A stretch of DNA of 31,274 bases. It comes from a virus. Under the pieces are notes generated by a model. It searched no databases and was not told the DNA's origin. It saw nothing but the letters and a program-made list of their open reading frames with translations. The position numbers and the translations under genes are program-made. Location: positions 1 through 31,274 of the IMG/VR virus record IMGVR_UViG_3300017717_000037. One strand, written 5' to 3'. Below are positions 18,908 to 29,806 of the stretch, piece by piece (the first letter of the stretch is position 1; every line of letters begins with the position of its first letter).

Positions 18908-18929
18908 AATTAATCCTTAACATATTTTT

Positions 18930-21900
18930 TTAATATTTAACAGTATTATTATCATTTACTATACTATCCTTTAAACCATTAAATAACCATTTAGTATAAA
19001 ATAAATTATTATATGGGATCATTCTTTTAACCATATTTGCTTGATCTTTAAACTCTAAAGAATCATCAGCAAATAATTTATATGTATCAGCAATTATACT
19101 TCCAGCTGGACCACCTACTTCAGATATTTGATCTGGTAAATTACCAGTAAAAGGATTTTTTTCTCCAAATAAAGGTCTTATTCCTACAAAATTATTTGAT
19201 GCTATTTCTGCAAAACTATTTATATCTAATAAATAAGCAGTAAGTCCTGAATATTCTACTGCTTTAATAACTTTTTCTGTAGTAGATTTGTACTTCCACC
19301 ACTCAGGGTTTCTAGCATAATCTGATAACATACCTAATGCAAACATAGCAGTCATACCAGAAGCTACTCCTTGATGTCTACCTTGTAAGGTAGATAAAAC
19401 TATTTTACTATTTGCCGCCATTGCCCAAGACATAAATTGTATTGGTAGTTTAAAAAAATTATGTTGTCTGTCTTTCATGTTTTTGTTAAACCTAGATAGT
19501 TTTAATAAGCCATAAGAAAGTAAAGGTTTATCTGCTTCTGTTGGTGTTATAATAGTACTTAACACATCAGCTCTAACTGCTGATGTAAATTTTCTAAAAA
19601 TTAATGGATTTTTTTCCATCCATAAATCAGCATTACTATAATAAATTTCTTTTCCTCTTTTACCTCCAGCACTTTTCCATAATGCATATATACTTTTTAG
19701 ATCATCTTCAGACAATCCATGTGATCTTAATATTTCTAAATCTGTTTTTAAATATTTTTTAATAGATTGATCACCAGTATATTTTTTAGATAACATAGCA
19801 CCACTTCTAATAATTCTATCTACACTCATAGGAACAACCATTCTTTTATTAATAGCAGTCCATTGATTTAATAAATTTACATTATAAAATTGACCAGCTA
19901 TTTTATCTAAGGCTTCAAAAAATTTATCTCCTACTTTACCTAAAACTCTATTGTTTACTTCTCCAATACCAGTACCTTGTTCAACCATTCTTGATGCACC
20001 AGCTCCAGATAATGTTTCATTACCTTCTCCTATAAATCTTAACATATGTTTATTTGCTGAATCTTTTAAATCTATTTCATTTACATCTCTAATCCAACTA
20101 TTTATATATCTACCAAATGCTTGTTTAAATCCTCTCGATAAAATTACTTTGCCTGGATCAGCAAATCCAGCTATAGTAGCAGTTCCCATCATTGTAATTT
20201 GTGCAAATTGTTGTATTGCTTTGACAAGTCTATTTGATGCTGAACCTATTTCCATTCCTCTAGGAGCTCTATTTAATATTGCATCTGTCATTTCTTCTAT
20301 ATCATCTCTTTGATAAAAAAGTTTATCTGTCATATCTTTTGGATTTAATTCTATATCATCACTATGTCTTGTAATAACATCATTAAATGCTTCGTATAAT
20401 TTCATTTTACCAAATCTATCACCATCAAACATTCTTGCCATTTCTACTGCTGGACCAAATTTATTCATATATGTTCTCATTAAATCTGCACCATTAGTAT
20501 CTATAAAATCTGCTATACCATTACTTTCTTTAGTAAGTAAATAATTTGGTATATCAAAATTTCTATGCATAACAAATTTTTGTACTCCTCTACCAGCTAT
20601 GCCATCATAATCTTGTGCATCTCCTTCTCCTATAATTCTATTAATTATTTTTGTAGCTTGCATATCTGCTTGCAGTTTGATCATTTGTTCATTTACTTCT
20701 AATTTTATTAGTTCGCCATCTGCCATAGATAAACCAGATTTAAATTCTTTTTGTACTTTAAAAGGAATCACATCTACACTATCTTTGTTAAAAAATTTTT
20801 TCTTTGAATAAAAATTTATTATATCTAATACTTCGGTTGCTCCAATAAATTTGTTCTTAAAACTATTTGCTTTTGGTACTAAATCACTATTAAGATCTAT
20901 TTGATTTTCTTCTAATGCTTCATCTTCACCAACTTTTTTTTTGTTTGAAGCATTATCTTGTTTAATTTTTTGTCTTACTGTTTGATTTCTAGGTATAGCA
21001 ATCATTTTTTCAAATGTATCATCATCTACCTTACCTTTGTATTTATTCTCTATAAATCTTATTTGTCTAATTAACATATTTAATTGTTCTTTAGATATAT
21101 TATTAGAAAAATCTATTTTTTCGTATTCAAATACATCATACATTTTATTATTTATACGTTTCTTTTTAAATCCACTTTTTAATAATAATGGTGCAGTACT
21201 ATCATCTTCTCCAAAAAATTGAAATCGTCTATTAAAATTACCAAAATCTTTATCTCTATAATAATAATGTCTTCCATCTTCCAGTATATAAATATTTTTA
21301 TTGTTTAATTTTACTATGTCTTCCGCTCTGTCTTGAGCATTAACATCTGTCACTCTATTAAAATATTCTTTAGGCATTGGCTTTCTTACTATTAAACCTA
21401 CATCTGCTAAAGAATCATCAGCTGGCACTATTATTGGTTGTTTACTTTTCATTGCATCTAGTAAAGTAGCTAATCTTCCTGATGGATTTTTCATTATGTA
21501 AGGAACTATTACTTCATTATGAAATTGTTCTCTTAAATCTATTATAGTATCTACTAAATATTTTCTCATGGTATAATGATCTTCACCAGAAGGTCTGGTA
21601 AAATCTTTATTTATAGACTTAATAGAATTTTTAAGTGATAGAAGTGTTGCTTCTACATCATATTCTCGTGGTTCACTAAGTTCACTTTTCATTTTATTGT
21701 AAAAATTTTTTTGTTTAGTAGTAAATCCATTTTCAACATCATCTTTTAGTCTGTTATATTCATCTATAATGGCTTGTTGTTTTGGTGTGTATTTATGATT
21801 TAAAATTCTTTGTTCTAATATTCCCATATATTCTAATTGTTTATCTGATACACCTTCATTTTCATACATTTTTCTTAATTCAGCAAATAATCTTAAATCT

Positions 21901-23573
21901 GTTTTGTGTCTATCTGCATGATCTTTTTGTATTTTTTTTGATAATTGACCATAAAAAGCAGTTCTATCTCCACTTTTTTTTACCATATTTTCCATCATAG
22001 ATGAATAAGATGTTCTTGTTGATTCTTCTATTTCTATATCTTCTAACACTTCATCTAATTTATTATATAAAGACTTTTCTTTTCTTATTAAAGAGAAACT
22101 AAATCGTTCTAATATTTGCATATCATGTAAAGCATTTTCTAATGCTTCTTCTTCATTTCTAATATGCATATTAACTGTTTCTGGTCTTTTAGTTTTGGGT
22201 AATTGATTTTTAAAATCATTAATATTTCTTAATCTACTTCCAGCAAAATCTGCTAGCATATCCATTTTTTTATTTAAATTTGTTGCTGTATTTAACAAAC
22301 CAGCATCTTGACCTTCTTTTAGAGCTCGTTCATTTAATTTTCTAGTCACTCGAACACCTTCTAAAACATGAGGTGCTTCTTTAGCTATGACATTATCATT
22401 ACCAAAGTAACTAGCTTTAATATTTGCTTTAGTAACTTTTTGCATAAATTCATCAAATGATTCAGATTTGTTAAATTTTGTTTTAATATTTTCTATAGTA
22501 AAACTTACGTTTTGTGTTGCGACTTTTCTTGGTTCTATTACACCTTTTGTACCTAACCATAAATTACGCATATCTTCTATGTATCCATAACTAGCACCAT
22601 ACCAATTACCTCTTAATAAATTTACTGAACCTTTTTTAAATGCTACACCACCAGCTTTTACTTTTTTTGTATTTAATCCTCCATCACCTACTACTGATAA
22701 AAGCCAATCTTCCATTTTTTGACTGTTAGTTCTATGTAAAGCATTACCTAAAGTTGTACCCCTTGCAGTAAATTCATATCCTATACCAGTTTTTTGATAA
22801 CCAGTATCTAATTTTTTATTTAATCTTGGGTCTTCTTCAACTGGTACAACTCCTTCTTCTCTTAATACAGTATTAGCATCACCTTGCATAACTGGTTCTG
22901 TAGTTTCTTTTGCCATTGTATCATTAGGTGCTTTACCTTTTACTTTAGTTTTTTTTATTTTTGCTTCCATACCATCATCATAAGCAGTTGCATTAGCAAT
23001 ATTACTTCCAGCTCTTTTTGCAGTTGCCGCTCCAATTCCTCCACCTAAAAGACCTCCAAAAAAAGCAGATCCTCCTACTGCAAAAACTGTTTCCATTGGT
23101 TGATAAGTAGGATCATTAGGTGCTCTTACTAATTCAGTACCTACTGTTAATCCAGCAGATCCAGCACCTACTCTTAATGCTCCTTTAGCAAAACCCATTC
23201 CTATTGCTGTTGGTATAGGTATTAAATTTACAGGATCAAATATACCAGCAAATAACATAGAACCAAAACCAGAATTAATAGATAAACTATTTTTAATATT
23301 AGACATTCTTGCATATAAATTTTTATTATAATCAAACTCTTGTTGGCTTTTAGAATTAATTAAATCTTGTATTAATTCTTCAGGTTCATTTGCTAACATA
23401 TCATCTGTTACTGTAAATGATGGATCATCTTTACCTATAAATGCCTGTTTAGCGGCAGATATAGATGGAAGATATGAATATCTATATTGATTACCTACAT
23501 TTTCCCAAAATGATGGTGGTGTTTGTGGAGTAGCATTAAATAAATATTCACTTGGTTTAGCATTTAATTTCAT
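18930..23573 (-). CDS. Very large internal virion (ejection) protein, 1547 residues
   Basis: Such proteins sit in the inner core of T7-like capsids and are ejected with the DNA to form a trans-envelope channel. The protein starts MKLNAKPSEYLFNATPQTPP. Two Gly/Ala-rich hydrophobic segments (GSMLFAGIFDPVNLIPIPTA near 105-125; AVGGSAFFGGLLGGGIGAAT near 165-185) could insert in membrane. The central region is long and charged, with helical stretches, and the C-terminal third has amphipathic parts (KAIQQFAQITMMGTATIAGF). I see no lytic transglycosylase motif. It overlaps the next upstream gene by four bases (ATGA). It is the T7 gp16-position protein. Base composition is very AT-rich relative to the tail-tube genes. 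Confidence 0.85.
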   Translation of the reverse strand: MKLNAKPSEYLFNATPQTPPSFWENVGNQYRYSYLPSISAAKQAFIGKDDPSFTVTDDMLANEPEELIQDLINSKSQQEFDYNKNLYARMSNIKNSLSINSGFGSMLFAGIFDPVNLIPIPTAIGMGFAKGALRVGAGSAGLTVGTELVRAPNDPTYQPMETVFAVGGSAFFGGLLGGGIGAATAKRAGSNIANATAYDDGMEAKIKKTKVKGKAPNDTMAKETTEPVMQGDANTVLREEGVVPVEEDPRLNKKLDTGYQKTGIGYEFTARGTTLGNALHRTNSQKMEDWLLSVVGDGGLNTKKVKAGGVAFKKGSVNLLRGNWYGASYGYIEDMRNLWLGTKGVIEPRKVATQNVSFTIENIKTKFNKSESFDEFMQKVTKANIKASYFGNDNVIAKEAPHVLEGVRVTRKLNERALKEGQDAGLLNTATNLNKKMDMLADFAGSRLRNINDFKNQLPKTKRPETVNMHIRNEEEALENALHDMQILERFSFSLIRKEKSLYNKLDEVLEDIEIEESTRTSYSSMMENMVKKSGDRTAFYGQLSKKIQKDHADRHKTDLRLFAELRKMYENEGVSDKQLEYMGILEQRILNHKYTPKQQAIIDEYNRLKDDVENGFTTKQKNFYNKMKSELSEPREYDVEATLLSLKNSIKSINKDFTRPSGEDHYTMRKYLVDTIIDLREQFHNEVIVPYIMKNPSGRLATLLDAMKSKQPIIVPADDSLADVGLIVRKPMPKEYFNRVTDVNAQDRAEDIVKLNNKNIYILEDGRHYYYRDKDFGNFNRRFQFFGEDDSTAPLLLKSGFKKKRINNKMYDVFEYEKIDFSNNISKEQLNMLIRQIRFIENKYKGKVDDDTFEKMIAIPRNQTVRQKIKQDNASNKKKVGEDEALEENQIDLNSDLVPKANSFKNKFIGATEVLDIINFYSKKKFFNKDSVDVIPFKVQKEFKSGLSMADGELIKLEVNEQMIKLQADMQATKIINRIIGEGDAQDYDGIAGRGVQKFVMHRNFDIPNYLLTKESNGIADFIDTNGADLMRTYMNKFGPAVEMARMFDGDRFGKMKLYEAFNDVITRHSDDIELNPKDMTDKLFYQRDDIEEMTDAILNRAPRGMEIGSASNRLVKAIQQFAQITMMGTATIAGFADPGKVILSRGFKQAFGRYINSWIRDVNEIDLKDSANKHMLRFIGEGNETLSGAGASRMVEQGTGIGEVNNRVLGKVGDKFFEALDKIAGQFYNVNLLNQWTAINKRMVVPMSVDRIIRSGAMLSKKYTGDQSIKKYLKTDLEILRSHGLSEDDLKSIYALWKSAGGKRGKEIYYSNADLWMEKNPLIFRKFTSAVRADVLSTIITPTEADKPLLSYGLLKLSRFNKNMKDRQHNFFKLPIQFMSWAMAANSKIVLSTLQGRHQGVASGMTAMFALGMLSDYARNPEWWKYKSTTEKVIKAVEYSGLTAYLLDINSFAEIASNNFVGIRPLFGEKNPFTGNLPDQISEVGGPAGSIIADTYKLFADDSLEFKDQANMVKRMIPYNNLFYTKWLFNGLKDSIVNDNNTVKY

Positions 23574-26500
23574 TGTATTAACTTTTTATCTTGATTATAT
23601 ATAATTTCTAATTTATCTATTGCTTGTTCTGCTTCTACTTTAGTATCATATTCAGATATAAAACCTGTATTTACAAAATATTCAAATTTACTTTTTCCAT
23701 CTACCATTACTGATTTAAAAATATTATTTGGTAATTCTTGTATTTGTCTACTAGGTACTACATAAAATTTATTATTATTTTCTATTATAGTATCAGTAAA
23801 ATCTGTATTAATATTAGTGTCTGCATTATTTATATTTAATGTATAAAATGATCTATTATAATTTAACAATCTTTTTTCTGATTCGTTTAAATTAGTAAAC
23901 GTATCTATTTTCTTTAAATTTTTAACTGCATTAGGTAAAGGTTGTATTTTTTGTGCAATAGGAGAAGCTAATTCTGAACTAGGACTTACTGTATCATATC
24001 TTTTTTTAAGAGCATATCCATATTTATTATTTAAATTAGTTAATTTATCAGTATGATTTTCTGGTATTGTAATAGTTATTAATTCATTATTGTCATCTGT
24101 AATTAATTGTTTATTATCTATTCCGTCTATTCTAGTTGTATATTGTACATATCTTTCATTTTCTGATAGAGATTCACTTGCAATAAATTTGACTCTATCA
24201 GGTGTAAAAGGCATACCATCTACAGTTAAAGCATCTATTAAATTATTATCATTAAATTGATTTCCTATAATATCTCCAGGTATACCTTGAAAAGATAAAC
24301 TTTGTTTTGCTTTATTTAACTCTGTTGCTGTTATAGTTTTTTTAACTTCTGTTGAACTAAATAATAAACTATCTCCTTTAAAAGAAGGTGCGTTACTATT
24401 TTTAATTTTTTGTTCCCAACTATTTTTGTTTTTTTCTGCATTTAATTCAAAGTTTAATGTGCCATTTTTTTTCTTTATTTGATCTGTTACATTTAAAAAT
24501 GTAAGTATTGATTGTGAATGAAAGTTATCGCTAGGAAAATATTCAGCAAATAATTCTGATTTTTTTTGTAGTTCTTGATACGGATTTCCTATTGCTAAAT
24601 CTATAAATTTACCTTCTTTATTTTGAAATGAATTATTTCTATAAGTAAAATCATTTTGTAAATTAGTTACTCCACTATCATTTAACTTTTTATAAGATAC
24701 ATCACCAATAGTAATTTGATCAAGTATTCTATTTACTTCTTTTTTAATATCTCCTCTATCTAAATCATCTGTAAATCCTGTATTTAATAATTCTTTATAT
24801 GTTTGAAAATGTATAAATTTTGATACTGCTTCTGCTAGTTTAGGTTTTTTAATGTCATCTGTTCCATCTAACATAGTATTAAAAATTATTTGTTTTACAT
24901 CATCAAAAACTTGCGAGTTGCTTTTATTAACAAATCCTTCAACAGTAGCTTTTTTTGTAAATTTTTGATATATGTTTCCATAATTATTTTTTATAGTTGT
25001 GTCTTCAATATCATTACTTGTGTTTTTAAACCTTTGAATAATTTCTGTTCTATCATTTGGGTTAATGTCTGCAAATGATTTAAGTAATCCATAAGTTTCA
25101 TTTGATATATTTAAATTAGATATATTTATATTTTCATCTTTTATTAATTTTAATAATGGAAGTGTAAATGAATTTAATAAATTTTCATCTCCTTCTCTTA
25201 AAGATACTTTAAATATATTTCCTATATTTTTAGATTTAAAACCACGTTCTATAAATTTTTTTATAATAGGTATATCATCTGGCTGAACTCCATTTGATAT
25301 AATTTGTTCTATATATTTATCGCCTTCACTTGAAGTAGTTGTAGCACTTACTACATTATTTGGTTTATCACTTAATAAACTACTATGTATTTTTGCTATA
25401 CTTATAGATTCTTTTGTTGCTGTTCCTGATGTTGATATAGCAGAGTTTATTTCTTCAATAGCAAATAAAGATACTGGTTTAAACAAATCAAATATTTCTA
25501 CTCTAGTTAAACCAAATATTTTGCCTTTTGTACTTAGTTGATTACCTCCTAATATTTCTTTAAATACTTCTAATGAACTTTTATCTGATTCTAAAACATT
25601 ACCTAATATGTTTTGTATTTCATTAAATTTATCTTCTGTAATATTTTTAACAGCATTTAATGCTTCATTATCTGGAATAAGATCTATAGATTCATTAAAA
25701 TTTTTTTGAAATGATTCATAAGTTCCTAGTGTTAAAGTATTGCCTAAATTTTTTAAAGTTTGTTTTTGATTATATTCTAAATTATTATCATTTATTTTTT
25801 GTTTAAATCTACCAACACTAGCTTTTATATTATTTAATGCTTTTGCTTTATTTAAAGCTACAACTTTAGTAGATTTAGAAGAACCAGTAATAGAAATATT
25901 ATCTAGTCCTGATCCCATATCATCAATTATAGATTCTAAATTAGATAAAGATAATGGCTTATTACTATTTAATTGGTCTAAAGCTATTCCTTGTAATTTT
26001 TCTATTTGTATATTAGCTTCTACTATTGCTGTATCATCTGTGCTTCTTCTGTTTCTAAAAGTATTTATTTCTTGATTAATGTGTTGTTTATTAGCATTTG
26101 TAAAAAATAATTTTTTTGCTTCTTCATTATTAAAAATACTACCATTTGGTAATTTTACTTGTAAATCTTCATTACCATTAAATATATTTTGTATTTTTCT
26201 TAATTGTTCTTGTGTTATTTTAAAGTCACCATTTTCATTTGTTTCAAACAAAACTGATCTAAATTTATTATATTCTTTATAACCAGCTAATTCTTTCCAT
26301 ATATCTTCAATTTCACTTTTTGATATTAAATCAGGATCAATTTTGTTTTGAGATAATATTACATCAGCTAACTCTTTTGTAAGTGCTTCATTCTCTGGTC
26401 CATCTTTTAATGTTTTTATCCTATCTATTATTTTATTTTGTCTTTGCCCTAAACCATTTAATAATTTTGTTCTTGCTCTATTTGCATTTTCTTTTGCTTC

Positions 26501-27007
26501 TGATTTTAATAAAGGATTAACTTTATTTCCAACAATAATATCAAAAGTGCTTTGAAACTCTTTTGGTATATTTTCTCTCATTGGTTCTAATACTGAATTT
26601 AAATTTCCTGCTAACAATTCTGTATTACTTCTATTTGATGGATTACTGTAAAAATCAGTAGTAATATCTGTTATCTTTTTTTCTACAGAATTTTCTAAAG
26701 TATTTAAATAAGTTACTTTTGCAGCTTTATTGTAAGCATCATTATATATTGATCCACCAGCTTCCATTTTATTTATATATGGAACACCATCTTTAATAGG
26801 TATTTCTGCAACACTTGCATCTTGTTCAGCTTGTCTTACAGCATTATCTTGAGCTTGTCTAAAAAATACATTACTTACAGTTTGACTAGCTTGTATTAAA
26901 GATTTAGCTATAGATTCTTGACCAGTAGTATCTATAGATATATTATAGTTTACCTTTGGTTTATCTGCTGTTCTTATTCTTCTTGTATCTTTATATCTTG
27001 TTACCAT
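23570..27007 (-). CDS. Large internal virion protein, 1145 residues
   Basis: The protein starts MVTRYKDTRRIRTADKPKVN, then YNISIDTTGQESIAKSLIQA and SQTVSNVFFRQAQDNAVRQA, and is helical, charged and Asn/Lys/Ile-rich throughout with long coiled-coil-like parts (KNLGNTLTLGTYESFQKNFN and similar). It has no catalytic motif and no membrane segment. Position and size correspond to T7 gp15-like core proteins. The N-terminal segment resembles other podoviral internal virion proteins. It starts two bases before the end of the gp14-like gene and ends overlapping the 1547-residue gene. Together the two take up about 8 kb, a quarter of the window. Confidence 0.85.
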   Translation of the reverse strand: MVTRYKDTRRIRTADKPKVNYNISIDTTGQESIAKSLIQASQTVSNVFFRQAQDNAVRQAEQDASVAEIPIKDGVPYINKMEAGGSIYNDAYNKAAKVTYLNTLENSVEKKITDITTDFYSNPSNRSNTELLAGNLNSVLEPMRENIPKEFQSTFDIIVGNKVNPLLKSEAKENANRARTKLLNGLGQRQNKIIDRIKTLKDGPENEALTKELADVILSQNKIDPDLISKSEIEDIWKELAGYKEYNKFRSVLFETNENGDFKITQEQLRKIQNIFNGNEDLQVKLPNGSIFNNEEAKKLFFTNANKQHINQEINTFRNRRSTDDTAIVEANIQIEKLQGIALDQLNSNKPLSLSNLESIIDDMGSGLDNISITGSSKSTKVVALNKAKALNNIKASVGRFKQKINDNNLEYNQKQTLKNLGNTLTLGTYESFQKNFNESIDLIPDNEALNAVKNITEDKFNEIQNILGNVLESDKSSLEVFKEILGGNQLSTKGKIFGLTRVEIFDLFKPVSLFAIEEINSAISTSGTATKESISIAKIHSSLLSDKPNNVVSATTTSSEGDKYIEQIISNGVQPDDIPIIKKFIERGFKSKNIGNIFKVSLREGDENLLNSFTLPLLKLIKDENINISNLNISNETYGLLKSFADINPNDRTEIIQRFKNTSNDIEDTTIKNNYGNIYQKFTKKATVEGFVNKSNSQVFDDVKQIIFNTMLDGTDDIKKPKLAEAVSKFIHFQTYKELLNTGFTDDLDRGDIKKEVNRILDQITIGDVSYKKLNDSGVTNLQNDFTYRNNSFQNKEGKFIDLAIGNPYQELQKKSELFAEYFPSDNFHSQSILTFLNVTDQIKKKNGTLNFELNAEKNKNSWEQKIKNSNAPSFKGDSLLFSSTEVKKTITATELNKAKQSLSFQGIPGDIIGNQFNDNNLIDALTVDGMPFTPDRVKFIASESLSENERYVQYTTRIDGIDNKQLITDDNNELITITIPENHTDKLTNLNNKYGYALKKRYDTVSPSSELASPIAQKIQPLPNAVKNLKKIDTFTNLNESEKRLLNYNRSFYTLNINNADTNINTDFTDTIIENNNKFYVVPSRQIQELPNNIFKSVMVDGKSKFEYFVNTGFISEYDTKVEAEQAIDKLEIIYNQDKKLIQ

Positions 27008-27009
27008 TA

Positions 27010-27618
27010 TTATCCTTTAAATGTATATCCACTATTTGCAAAACCTGTTGTTTTCCCTGGTCCACTACTACTTACATTTGTAACACCACCAGGAGTGTAA
27101 CTACTTGTAACTGTAGGTTTAGTAGGTGTTGGAGTTTTAACAGATAGATAATTACTATATCCACTAAAAGCTGTAGCTGTTGCATTTATGTAAGATGCAG
27201 TTCTTATAGAACTAGCATAACTAGGCATATTTCCTTGAGCAGTTAATACACCTATTTGTCTATCAGCTTGTGTATTAGCTATAGTTAAATTAAATCTATT
27301 AGTTGCTACGTCTGCTCCAAATAATTCTTGTGCAGTTGATTTAATATTGTCTTTACTTGATGAACTAAAACCTCGATTGTAAGCAGTTAAAGCTGATAAA
27401 TCTTGTTCTAGCAGTCTTCTTCTTTCTATTTCTTCTTCTCTAGCTTGAATTGCATTTATTCTTTTTTGTTCTTTTACTTCAGTAATTTGTTCAGATGTTT
27501 GAAACTTCATCAAATCATTACTGTTTTCTGCCATTCTTGCTTGAACTTTTCCTTGATATATTTGAGAGCCAGCAGTTATTGCTGTTGCCGCTACTGCCGC
27601 TGATACTGGATCACACAT
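27010..27618 (-). CDS. Internal virion protein, T7 gp14-like
   Basis: The 202-residue protein starts MCDPVSAAVAATAITAGSQI, an Ala-rich, membrane-compatible N-terminus, then a helical charged region (SEQITEVKEQKRINAIQARE; EEIERRRLLEQDLSALTAYN), the stretch RQIGVLTAQGNMPSYASSIR, and a Pro/Ser/Thr/Gly-rich disordered tail. The M-C-DP-x-x-Ala start is typical of the smallest podoviral ejection proteins, which insert into the outer membrane in T7. It lies directly after tail tubular B with a one-base overlap, the position expected in T7-like maps. Confidence 0.85.
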   Translation of the reverse strand: MCDPVSAAVAATAITAGSQIYQGKVQARMAENSNDLMKFQTSEQITEVKEQKRINAIQAREEEIERRRLLEQDLSALTAYNRGFSSSSKDNIKSTAQELFGADVATNRFNLTIANTQADRQIGVLTAQGNMPSYASSIRTASYINATATAFSGYSNYLSVKTPTPTKPTVTSSYTPGGVTNVSSSGPGKTTGFANSGYTFKG

Positions 27619-29804
27619 TAAAACATATACTCCATAATTAATCCTGTTATTCTTACTGGTAAAGGATCTGATTGTGTTATACTAACTGTCGCATCTTTAT
27701 TATAACCTAACAAATAGAAATCTCTTTTACCTGTTATTGGTGTAGGTGCATTTGATAAATCATCTGTTACTTGTCTAAGTGTAAGTTTGTTATTTGATAT
27801 AGTAGTAGCTAATGCAGAGTTTAAACCTAATACTACTTTACTAATTCTTTTAGGTTTACCTTGTAAAGAACCAGTTGTTACTACTGTTTCTACTGGCATA
27901 GTTTCTACTTCTACATCATAATCATATCCTACTGTAATAGTTGTAGTATCGAATCCAGAAGACAGTTCTAATACACCACCACTAGTTACTGCAAATGTAC
28001 CCATATGATAATCACCACTACGTACATTTACAGTTTTACTAGCATAATTACTTAGTCCTGTAAATGTAGTACCAGCACTTCCTATTGTAAAAGTACTTGA
28101 ATGATCTAATGTATTTTCTTCTGTTCCCATTTCTTCTATATAATAAGTTGAATTCCTATATACTGTAAAGAATAATCTACTTCCTACTGCTTCTATACTT
28201 TTAAATGTAGCACCTGTTGTTGTTTTCCATTCTGTCCAACCAGCTAATTTTTCAGAACGAACTGCATGAAACACACCAGCAGTACCATCTGTGTTTATAA
28301 ATATTGCATAAGATTCTGGTCGTTCTGCTGTACCTTGTAATATAGTCATGTCTATTGGAGTATTTATTAAATGACTAGCTAATACACTAATGTTTGTAGC
28401 TGAGTAAGATAATTCTAAATCTGTAAATAATAATTCTCTTACTGCTCTACCATGCTTTTGTACAAACAAAGCACCACCTTCTAATGTTTTTATATTTACA
28501 TGACTACATCCATGTGTAGTTTGTCTACGTGCTGTAAAATTACTAGGAGTTAAAACAGATTGTGTAGCTTGTGGAGCAAAAAATTCTCCATTAGCTGTAA
28601 ATATAAGTAAATGTCTATTAGATTGTAAATGTCTTATGTCAGCTACTTGTGATGCACCGATAGAAGATTGTATGCTATCTGCATCATCTGATTCACCAAG
28701 ATCAAAATTAAAATATTGATCTACTTTAGATGCCCATAACCAATCTGGTAAACTTGATGAACCACCAAACCACAACCTACCATCATGAAATGTTGCTGAA
28801 GCTGGATAACCTCTTACTGTACTAAAAACTTGTTCTTGCCATTCTGTATTTGCTTGATTTGGACTTGTAATAAATACAGCAGTTCCACCACCAGCATCAG
28901 TGTTATCTGCATTAGTAGATCCACCAGCAGTGAAACTATAACTATCTTCATTTAATACTGTTATGGTTCTTGCTCCGTTAATATTACCAGCAGTAATTGT
29001 ATCTACTGTATTAGCACCAGCTATAGTAACACTTGCATTATTTGTTAATCCATGTAAAGGATCATTTACAGTAATTGTTTTTGTACCTACTGCTGTAGTA
29101 AAAGGGTCATTGATTAATTTTTTTTTCAATGTGCCTTCTATTGTAGCTGTAACTGTAGTTGCATTTGTGTGTCCTGTAATTTCTAAAGTAGTATTTTCTA
29201 TTTTAATATAAGAACCTACATAATCAGCATTAAAATGATCTGCACTAGATGTAATTGTTACTGATCCTGTAGTACCACTTGATGATAATGTTACTGCACT
29301 AGATGCAAATTTATAATATGGTTGGTATACATTTTCTGTATCAGTATCAAAAGCAAAGTTAGATCTACTAAATGCTGTAAGACTTGTTCTTGTTATAACT
29401 TGTGTTGCCATACTAGGATGAGTAATAATCATAGTATCACCAGCTTGTGTAAATTGCATTTCAAATAAAATAGATGTTCCCCAAGGACATGATGTAATAG
29501 TTTGCGTTAAACTATCGTTTCCTAAATAATATATATCTACTCTTGTATTACTAAATGCACATATATACTGTTCATTATCATCAAAATCAAAACCTACTAG
29601 TCTAGCATTGCCAGGTAAACTTGCATATCGTTTTGTACCATTACGTCTTTTAAAACCACCTTGTGAAAACAAAGATACATTTTGCATTTTCTTTGCTCCA
29701 TTTGTATAGGCAGAAGTATCACTACGCAAGTTCATCATAGGATCTAATTCACCAGCCTGAAAAGTTGTTTTTAATTGTCTTAGTATTGCTCTAGTTTTTG
29801 CCAC
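27618..29804 (-). CDS. Tail tubular protein B (nozzle), T7 gp12-like
   Basis: This is the nozzle of the short tail. It has 728 residues, near the family's usual size. The N-terminus reads LKTTFQAGELDPMMNLRSDT, then YTNGAKKMQNVSLFSQGGFK and RRNGTKRYASLPGNARLVGF, the classic start of podoviral tail-tube B proteins (F-x-G-E-L-x-P, G-x-R-R-x-G). A beta-rich body includes FHDGRLWFGGSSSLPDWLWA and ATQSVLTPSNFTARRQTTHG, as in the family. It follows the tail tubular A gene by two bases. An unusual Thr/Ser/Ala-rich internal segment (GLTNNASVTIAGANTVDTIT) may be an insertion. Confidence 0.93.
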   Translation of the reverse strand: MAKTRAILRQLKTTFQAGELDPMMNLRSDTSAYTNGAKKMQNVSLFSQGGFKRRNGTKRYASLPGNARLVGFDFDDNEQYICAFSNTRVDIYYLGNDSLTQTITSCPWGTSILFEMQFTQAGDTMIITHPSMATQVITRTSLTAFSRSNFAFDTDTENVYQPYYKFASSAVTLSSSGTTGSVTITSSADHFNADYVGSYIKIENTTLEITGHTNATTVTATIEGTLKKKLINDPFTTAVGTKTITVNDPLHGLTNNASVTIAGANTVDTITAGNINGARTITVLNEDSYSFTAGGSTNADNTDAGGGTAVFITSPNQANTEWQEQVFSTVRGYPASATFHDGRLWFGGSSSLPDWLWASKVDQYFNFDLGESDDADSIQSSIGASQVADIRHLQSNRHLLIFTANGEFFAPQATQSVLTPSNFTARRQTTHGCSHVNIKTLEGGALFVQKHGRAVRELLFTDLELSYSATNISVLASHLINTPIDMTILQGTAERPESYAIFINTDGTAGVFHAVRSEKLAGWTEWKTTTGATFKSIEAVGSRLFFTVYRNSTYYIEEMGTEENTLDHSSTFTIGSAGTTFTGLSNYASKTVNVRSGDYHMGTFAVTSGGVLELSSGFDTTTITVGYDYDVEVETMPVETVVTTGSLQGKPKRISKVVLGLNSALATTISNNKLTLRQVTDDLSNAPTPITGKRDFYLLGYNKDATVSITQSDPLPVRITGLIMEYMF

Positions 29805-29806
29805 AC

